A stretch of DNA of 10,885 nt from assembly GCA_001897035.1 (NCBI GenBank), contig MKRS01000302.1:1-10885 (forward strand), read 5' to 3'. A program made the position numbers and the translations under genes. Positions 6,938 through 10,885 of the stretch are shown here, one piece after another. Positions within the stretch are counted from its first letter, which is position 1. Every line of letters begins with the position of its first letter. Below the pieces are notes generated by a model that saw only the letters and a program-made list of their open reading frames with translations, was not told the origin of the DNA and ran no database searches. This DNA comes from Bacteroidales bacterium 45-6. GTDB lineage: Bacteria; Bacteroidota; Bacteroidia; Bacteroidales; Dysgonomonadaceae.

Positions 6938-7648
6938 ATGGCTAAATTCAAAAGAATACTATTGAAACTCAGCGGCGAATCGCTGATGGGCAATAAGCAA
7001 TCGGGAATAGATGAAGCGCGGCTGTCCGAATATGCACAACAGATCAAGGACATTGCCGATTTGGGCGTGCAGATCGCAATTGTCATCGGAGGCGGAAACA
7101 TTTTCAGGGGACTTTCGGGAGCCAACAAAGGCTTCGACCGTGTCAAAGGAGACCAAATGGGGATGCTCGCCACCGTCATCAACAGCCTGGCCCTGAGTTC
7201 GGCCCTGGTTTCCATCGGGCAAAAAGCACGCGTGCTCACCGCCATCCGGATGGAACCCATAGGGGAATTTTATTCGAAATGGAAGGCCATAGAAGCCATG
7301 GAAAACGGCGAAGTAGTCATTATCTCGGCCGGAACAGGTAATCCATTTTTCACCACCGACACAGGCTCTTCCCTCCGCGGCATCGAAGTGGAAGCCGACG
7401 TGATGCTCAAAGGCACCCGTGTCGATGGCATCTATGATTCCGATCCGGAGAAAAACCCAAATGCAGTGAAATTCCAGACCATTTCGTTCGACGAAATATA
7501 CAACCGGGGCCTCAAGGTGATGGACCTCACCGCCACCACCATGTGCAAGGAAAACAACCTGCCCATCATCGTATTCGACATGGACACTCCTGGAAACCTA
7601 AAAAAAGTGATGAACGGAGAAGAAATCGGAACATACGTCCACGTTTAA
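6938..7648 (+). CDS. pyrH: UMP kinase
   Basis: Uridylate kinase converts UMP plus ATP to UDP plus ADP in cytoplasmic pyrimidine nucleotide synthesis. The protein is 236 residues, the standard length of the hexameric bacterial enzyme of the amino-acid-kinase fold. Visible motifs are KLSGESLMG starting at residue 10, the phosphate loop IGGGNIFRG (50-58), [16 protein letters not shown] (71-86), [12 protein letters not shown] (131-142) for UMP and phosphate binding, and [12 protein letters not shown] (159-170). The ATG at 6938 is chosen over an in-frame TTG at 6914 because homologues begin at [14 protein letters not shown]. frr follows after 49 bases, a common pairing in bacteria, and both probably share the promoter upstream of pyrH. 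Confidence 0.98.
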   Translation: MAKFKRILLKLSGESLMGNKQSGIDEARLSEYAQQIKDIADLGVQIAIVIGGGNIFRGLSGANKGFDRVKGDQMGMLATVINSLALSSALVSIGQKARVLTAIRMEPIGEFYSKWKAIEAMENGEVVIISAGTGNPFFTTDTGSSLRGIEVEADVMLKGTRVDGIYDSDPEKNPNAVKFQTISFDEIYNRGLKVMDLTATTMCKENNLPIIVFDMDTPGNLKKVMNGEEIGTYVHV

Positions 7649-7697
7649 CAAGCGAAAAAGAACAAACAATCAATTATTTATAATTTTCAAACTCAGA

Positions 7698-8258
7698 ATG
7701 GAAGATTTAAGTAGAATCAAAAAAAATGCTTCCGACAAAATGCAGTCGGCAGTAGAATTTCTGGAAGAATCTTTGGCCCACATCCGTGCAGGAAAGGCCA
7801 ACCCCAAAATTTTGGACGGCGTCCGTGTTAATTATTACGGTTCGCTCACACCTCTCACAAGCGTTGCATCTGTCAACACTCCGGATGCCAAAACCATCAT
7901 CATCCAGCCTTGGGAAAAAGGCCTTTTGAGAGACATCGAAAAAGCAATCATTGATTCCGAAGTAGGAATCACTCCCGAAAACAACGGCGAGATCATCCGT
8001 CTCGGAATTCCGCCTTTGACCGAAGAAAGGCGCAAATCCCTTGTGAAACAATCGAAACAAGAAGCCGAAGATGCCAAAATCAGCGTGCGCAATGCCCGTC
8101 GGGATGCCATCGACACCATCAAGAAGTCGGTGAAAGACGGCGTGGCAGAAGATCTGGCCAAGGACGCGGAAGCAGAAGTGCAAAAAATCCACGACAAGTT
8201 CATCAAACGGGTGGACGAAATTTTTGCAGCCAAGGAAAAAGAAATCCTCACCGTCTGA
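7698..8258 (+). CDS. frr: ribosome recycling factor
   Basis: RRF, acting with EF-G, splits the post-termination ribosome so that the subunits can be reused. At 186 residues it has the standard length and two-domain design: a three-helix bundle at the ends and a beta-rich domain in the middle. Diagnostic stretches are [19 protein letters not shown] (26-44), the hinge and domain 2 with [15 protein letters not shown] (60-74), and [13 protein letters not shown] (101-113), followed by the long C-terminal helix with VRNARRDA. It follows pyrH by 49 bases on the same strand and is followed after 26 bases by a strong terminator. No part is missing or unusual. Confidence 0.98.
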   Translation: MEDLSRIKKNASDKMQSAVEFLEESLAHIRAGKANPKILDGVRVNYYGSLTPLTSVASVNTPDAKTIIIQPWEKGLLRDIEKAIIDSEVGITPENNGEIIRLGIPPLTEERRKSLVKQSKQEAEDAKISVRNARRDAIDTIKKSVKDGVAEDLAKDAEAEVQKIHDKFIKRVDEIFAAKEKEILTV

Positions 8259-8284
8259 AAAAAGGCGTGCATTCATATAACTTG

Positions 8285-8335
8285 GGAGAACATTTTCCCC
8301 ATATCACTGGGACGAAAATGTTCTCCTGATTTTTT
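8285..8335 (+). terminator. Rho-independent terminator after frr
   Basis: GGAGAACATTTTC (8285-8297) pairs perfectly over 13 bp with GAAAATGTTCTCC (8314-8326); an inner CCC/GGG can extend the stem with a two-base bulge. Six T residues (8330-8335) follow three bases later. It ends the pyrH-frr unit and lies only 17 bases before the rsgA ATG. Confidence 0.88.
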
Positions 8336-8352
8336 ATATCCGAACATACAAA

Positions 8353-9285
8353 ATGGAGAAAAGCGGTTTAGTAATTAAGAACACGGGAAGCTGGTATCTC
8401 GTGAAAACGGAAGACGGCGAAATCGAATGTAAGGTGAAAGGTAACTTTCGGCTAAAGGGCATCCGCAGCACCAATCCCGTGACGGTAGGCGACCGCGTAA
8501 AAATCCTGCTCAGCAGCGAAGGGACAGCTGCCTTCATCACGGAAATAGAAAACCGCAAAAACTACATCATTCGACGTTCGTCCAACCTCTCCAAGCAATC
8601 GCACATCATCGCCGCCAATCTCGACCGCGTGCTGTTGATTGTCACCGCCAACTACCCCACCACTTCCACCACCTTCATCGACCGTTTCCTCGCCTCCGCA
8701 GAGGCCTACCGTGTGCCTGCCACCATCGTCATCAACAAGATGGATGCCTACGATGCGGAAACAACCGACTACGTGGACGCCTTGGTGGCGCTTTACGAAC
8801 AAATCGGCTATCCCTGCCTCAAAATTTCCGCCCGCAACAACGAAGGTATCGACAAACTACGTGAATTACTAAAGAACCAAATTTCGCTCTTCTCCGGAAA
8901 TTCCGGCGTAGGCAAATCCACGCTCATCAACCTACTCGTGCCAGAAGCCGACCTCAAAACAGGTGCCATATCATCCTCCCACAACAAGGGAATGCACACC
9001 ACCACCTTCTCCGAAATGATCGCCCTCCCCGAAGGAGGATACATCATCGACACCCCTGGCATTAAGGGTTTCGGCACCATCGACATGGCCAGAGAGGAAA
9101 TCTACCACTTCTTTCCCGATCTCTTCAAACATGCCGAAAATTGCCGTTTTCACAACTGTCTCCACCTGCAAGAACCCGGATGCGCGGTCAGGCAAGCCGT
9201 GGAAGAACACCTTATCAGCGAAAGCCGCTACGCTTCTTACCTAAGCATGTTAGAAGACGACATAGAGGAGAAATACAGGCAATGA
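8353..9285 (+). CDS. rsgA: ribosome small-subunit-dependent GTPase A
   Basis: RsgA (YjeQ) is a circularly permuted GTPase that checks late maturation of the 30S subunit. The protein is 310 residues in three parts. First comes an N-terminal OB-fold (about 1-70). The GTPase domain has motifs in permuted order: G4 NKMD at 128-131, G5 SA at 159-160, G1 GNSGVGKST at 182-190, the G2 region KGMHTTT at 212-218, and G3 DTPG at 233-236. The zinc finger is C264-x4-C269-x-H271-x5-C277, the ligand spacing known for the family. All catalytic and metal ligands are present. The ATG lies just after the frr terminator, so either terminator read-through or a promoter overlapping the stem drives it. No clear promoter or downstream terminator is visible. 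Confidence 0.97.
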   Translation: MEKSGLVIKNTGSWYLVKTEDGEIECKVKGNFRLKGIRSTNPVTVGDRVKILLSSEGTAAFITEIENRKNYIIRRSSNLSKQSHIIAANLDRVLLIVTANYPTTSTTFIDRFLASAEAYRVPATIVINKMDAYDAETTDYVDALVALYEQIGYPCLKISARNNEGIDKLRELLKNQISLFSGNSGVGKSTLINLLVPEADLKTGAISSSHNKGMHTTTFSEMIALPEGGYIIDTPGIKGFGTIDMAREEIYHFFPDLFKHAENCRFHNCLHLQEPGCAVRQAVEEHLISESRYASYLSMLEDDIEEKYRQ

Positions 9286-9314
9286 CAGTTCCTGCCGAGA
9301 AGCGCATGACAGCA

Positions 9315-9641
9315 TTATTCATTACCTATTTGTTGAATTATCCATTTAGCATCCTTATTTTCTGTATATGCCTACCACCCGAAAGGTAAATCAGCAGTGG
9401 ATAATAAAGAATTATCAATTTCAATAGCTTCCTCTAAAGAAATAATTCTCACATCTTTTCCTCACAATCTTCAATACCAGAGAACGACCAAGCACCATCT
9501 TCTTGATAATGATCAACAAACAAGATAGGACTACAAAGATCGAGTACAAACCTTGTGGTAAATACTGCAGTATTAAGAATATCAGCAAATACATTCCTCT
9601 TCATTCTTTCATCTATTTTAAATGAATTCGAAGTAATTCAT
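9315..9641 (-). pseudogene. degraded gene for a small 'W-F / LPxGW' family protein (possible immunity-like or housekeeping protein)
   Basis: The minus strand carries protein-like sequence broken into pieces. From an ATG at 9604 it reads MKRNVFADILNTAVFTTRFV, then SPILFVDHYQEDGAWSFSG, ending EDCEEKM with TGA at 9451-9449. One frame over, from 9452, the text continues RIISLEEAIEIDNSLL and ADLPFGW, hits TAG at 9374-9372, and goes on in the same frame as AYTENKDAKWIIQQIGNE to TAA at 9317-9315. The joined reading (pattern FTxRFV, PILFV-H, DGxW-F, SLEEAIxID-SL, LPxGWxAY, W) matches, from memory, a widespread family of small cytosolic proteins with no firm function. So one frameshift and one nonsense codon are seen. 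A short possible start, MNYFEFI at 9641-9621, would need another frameshift. The neighbouring sequence is also non-coding. Confidence 0.72.
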
Positions 9642-9724
9642 CGAAGCTATTGCATGGATACGAATCATCAAAACGGAGCAAAAAGAGAATTGCGCGCAAC
9701 CACTTTGCATATTGGTGAGGAAGA

Positions 9725-9877
9725 AATATCCCATCGGGATATTCGCTCGGTAGAAAAGGGAATGTCACAAAGGCTACATGCCGTAGGTATGCACCTTTGT
9801 GGATGTTTCATCCCTATAGGAGATGATAAGCGCAAGGAGTTGAATTTTGTTCTACCGAGCTGTATTTCCTATGGAAA
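9725..9877. repeat. multi-hairpin extragenic repeat element
   Basis: This is a nested set of inverted repeats. AATATCCC-ATC-GGGATATT (9725-9743) is an 8-bp hairpin. GCTCGGTAGAA (9745-9755) pairs perfectly with TTCTACCGAGC (9850-9860). Inside, CACAAAGG (9766-9773) pairs with CCTTTGTG (9794-9801) around CATGCC-GTA-GGTATG (9777-9791), and a second hairpin, CATCCC-TATA-GG-a-GATG, occupies 9809-9825. Outside, TTTCC-TAT-GGAAA (9865-9877) closes the right side. The words TCGGTAGAA, GCCGTAGGTA and CATCCCTA-like hairpins recall dispersed palindromic repeats in Bacteroidales intergenic DNA (from memory). It lies between the pseudogene and the small membrane-protein gene and codes for no convincing protein. 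Confidence 0.72.
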
Positions 9878-9916
9878 AAGAGTGAAATGCAAAAAAACAC
9901 TTACATCAAACTCGCA

Positions 9917-10174
9917 TTATGTTACACTTAAAATTCGCTTTCTAAAGACCAATAGGAGCATTATAATCAAAACGAAAGCAACCGTAAGAGCCTTTAACAT
10001 CTGAATCGTCATGCATAAATCTTGCCCAGTTACCAACGAGATGCAATCTGATGGACTTTTAGTTTCATACTTCAGACTGACCATAGTGTTGATGATACCG
10101 AAAACAGAAATAGGAATCCCAATAACTGAAAGTCCAATTAGAATATAGAAAACTATCTTTCTTGATTGTTTCAT
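9917..10174 (-). CDS. hypothetical small two-helix membrane protein
   Basis: The ATG at 10174 gives 85 residues. A basic N-terminus (MKQSRK) is followed by helix 1 at about 7-28 (IVFYILIGLSVIGIPISVFG), a loop of about 30 residues with two cysteines (SDCISLVTGQDLCM), and helix 2 at about 59-79 (ALTVAFVLIIMLLLVF), with a basic tail FRKRILSVT. The positive charges at both ends predict both termini in the cytoplasm, with the cysteine-containing loop outside. I do not recognise the family. The reading frame could start upstream at a TTG (10243), but that part does not look like protein. A promoter-like pair of motifs sits upstream, and a run of seven T residues (9897-9891 on this strand) follows the stop without a clear stem. 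The surrounding sequence is decayed or repetitive, so it may be a relic or a recently acquired gene. Confidence 0.6.
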   Translation of the reverse strand: MKQSRKIVFYILIGLSVIGIPISVFGIINTMVSLKYETKSPSDCISLVTGQDLCMTIQMLKALTVAFVLIIMLLLVFRKRILSVT

Positions 10175-10207
10175 TCTTGATTGCTTGTTGTTTCTCCAAC
10201 GACCATA

Positions 10208-10238
10208 CAATATACTGAAATTTTGTGCCTTGACAAAA
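10208..10238 (-). promoter_or_regulatory. possible promoter for the small membrane protein gene
   Basis: On the minus strand TTTTG (10238-10234), a 19-base spacer and TATATTG (10214-10208) resemble the Bacteroidetes -33/-7 pair, with the -7 box one T short of consensus. Transcription would begin near 10202, about 28 bases before the ATG at 10174. Confidence 0.4.
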
Positions 10239-10430
10239 CTCAAAATACAGAACCGTCAGTAACGCCGTGAATTGATAAAAGGTTCAACAGAATACCACAA
10301 ATACACAAATCGAGAGATCAAAGCCGCCCCCTTACGCACCGCAAATAATAATTGCGTTGAGCAACATCAAGGCCCTTACCTGATTCCGCAAGCAATCTTA
10401 CAATCGACTTAGTCTAATAAGCTGTTAGAA

Positions 10431-10721
10431 TCACTCCCACACATCGGCAAATTCCTCGTGGCTTTTCGAGAGCTTTGCCAGCACGTAGGAACAAGTAGGT
10501 ACAATCTTGTATTCGTTGTCCCTCGCATACGACACAAGGGCATTAAACAGCCTCCCAGCTATCCCCTGCCCTTCCAATTCAGGGCGCACACCCGTGTGGT
10601 AAGCAGTCAAGGATTTGCCGTTGATCGAGAATTCTAATTCGGCCAATTGTTTCCCTTCTTCGAAGATATAGAAACCGCCGTGGTTGGGCGTATCAAATTT
10701 CAATTCAATCAAGTTATTCAT
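10431..10721 (-). CDS. small GNAT-family N-acetyltransferase (YjdJ-like, Acetyltransf_CG type)
   Basis: The ATG at 10721 gives 96 residues, the full length of this minimal GNAT subfamily. The core reads GGFYIFEEGKQLAELEFSI, then LTAYHTGVRPELEGQGIAGR with the acetyl-CoA pyrophosphate loop (Q/R-x2-G-x-G/A type, here EGQGIAGRL), and VPTCSYVLAKLSKSHEEFAD near the C-terminus, where the subfamily usually has P-x-C-x-Y/F. Such proteins bind acetyl-CoA and are thought to acetylate small molecules or proteins; substrates are not defined. An in-frame TTG at 10754 is less likely because it falls in the promoter. The gene is single, with its own promoter and the terminator of an upstream neighbour just before it. 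Confidence 0.9.
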   Translation of the reverse strand: MNNLIELKFDTPNHGGFYIFEEGKQLAELEFSINGKSLTAYHTGVRPELEGQGIAGRLFNALVSYARDNEYKIVPTCSYVLAKLSKSHEEFADVWE

Positions 10722-10751
10722 GGTAGTCCAGTTTTTAGATATACGATTTTC

Positions 10752-10783
10752 CAAAAATACAGAATATAATTGTTAGCCGCTAA
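10752..10783 (-). promoter_or_regulatory. Bacteroidetes-type promoter for the GNAT gene
   Basis: On the minus strand TTAG (10783-10780), a 20-base spacer and TATTTTTG (10759-10752) fit the -33/-7 pattern; the -7 box matches TAnnTTTG exactly. Transcription would start near 10746, leaving about 25 leader bases. This favours the ATG at 10721 over the upstream TTG at 10754. Confidence 0.6.
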
Positions 10784-10793
10784 TATATAGCAC

Positions 10794-10827
10794 AAAAAAG
10801 CACCGCTGAACCAAATCAGCGGTGCTT
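10794..10827 (-). terminator. Rho-independent terminator of a gene beyond the right edge
   Basis: AAGCACCGCTGA (10798-10809) and TCAGCGGTGCTT (10816-10827) form a perfect 12-bp stem with the six-base loop ACCAAA. On the minus strand the stem runs into six T residues (10799-10794). On the plus strand the tail is only TTCTT, so termination of leftward transcription is the main reading. Confidence 0.85.
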
Positions 10828-10885
10828 CTTGCATATCTTAAATGTCGGGAATGTGTACAAAAGAAAGAACTCGGGGAAAGCACAG

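Noticed and set aside
9561..9574. Perfect 14-bp palindrome AATACTGCAGTATT
   Set aside because: It lies within the coding part of the pseudogene (the LNTAVF region) with no partner site or regulatory context, so it is probably chance.
9555..10004. 149-codon plus-strand open frame starting at GTG
   Set aside because: It runs through the pseudogene, across the hairpin element and into the small membrane-protein gene. The translation has no coherent protein features, so the open frame is probably accidental.
10318..10413. Short minus-strand text ending NYYLRCVRGRL before a TGA
   Set aside because: The end resembles the C-terminus of some Bacteroidetes surface-protein domains (xRCVR), but the 31 codons before it do not. 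Too short to call a gene remnant.
10838..10885. Possible 3' end of a minus-strand gene (15 codons, TAA at 10840-10838)
   Set aside because: Only 15 codons are in the window and another frame is also open; the terminator next to it is suggestive but does not fix the frame.
1..10885. CRISPR arrays, tRNA or rRNA genes, insertion-sequence transposases, phage genes
   Set aside because: No regularly spaced direct repeats, no tRNA-like cloverleaf, no rRNA sequence and no transposase or integrase reading frame were seen on either strand.

Overview
The window comes from a bacterium of the phylum Bacteroidota, most likely order Bacteroidales. The evidence is the protein relatives of every gene, the near absence of Shine-Dalgarno-led starts, and promoter-like sites of the Bacteroidetes type (-33 TTTG/TTG, about 19-20 bases, -7 TAnnTTTG). 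The species cannot be told from the sequence alone.

Bases 1-5610 hold a tightly packed minus-strand operon, read right to left: a SpoIIM-family (DUF95) membrane protein, an uncharacterised six-helix membrane protein, a DUF4129 protein, a DUF4350 protein, a MoxR AAA+ ATPase and a DUF58 protein cut by the left edge of the window. Divergent from it, with only 24 bases between the two ATGs, is an RDD-family membrane protein (5635-6363). MoxR plus DUF58 plus DUF4129/DUF4350 plus SpoIIM plus RDD is a recurring but functionally undefined membrane module. From memory, the Mycobacterium tuberculosis moxR2 neighbourhood (about Rv3690-Rv3695) has the same parts. The likely theme is ATP-driven MoxR remodelling of envelope proteins, with DUF58 as the partner. 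This is the best candidate here for an undescribed system.

Bases 6364-9285 are plus-strand and mostly housekeeping: a degenerate octamer repeat, a YnfA-family small membrane protein, then pyrH (UMP kinase), frr (ribosome recycling factor) and rsgA (ribosome small-subunit assembly GTPase). pyrH has a good promoter. A perfect 13-bp-stem terminator sits between frr and rsgA.

Bases 9286-10430 look like a decaying accessory patch. They contain a minus-strand pseudogene (frameshift plus in-frame stop) of a small 'W-F ... LPxGW' protein family, a roughly 150-base element of nested hairpins that resembles a dispersed Bacteroidales repeat, and a small two-helix membrane protein of unknown role. The right end carries a small GNAT-like acetyltransferase on the minus strand with its own promoter, preceded by the terminator of a gene lying beyond the right edge.
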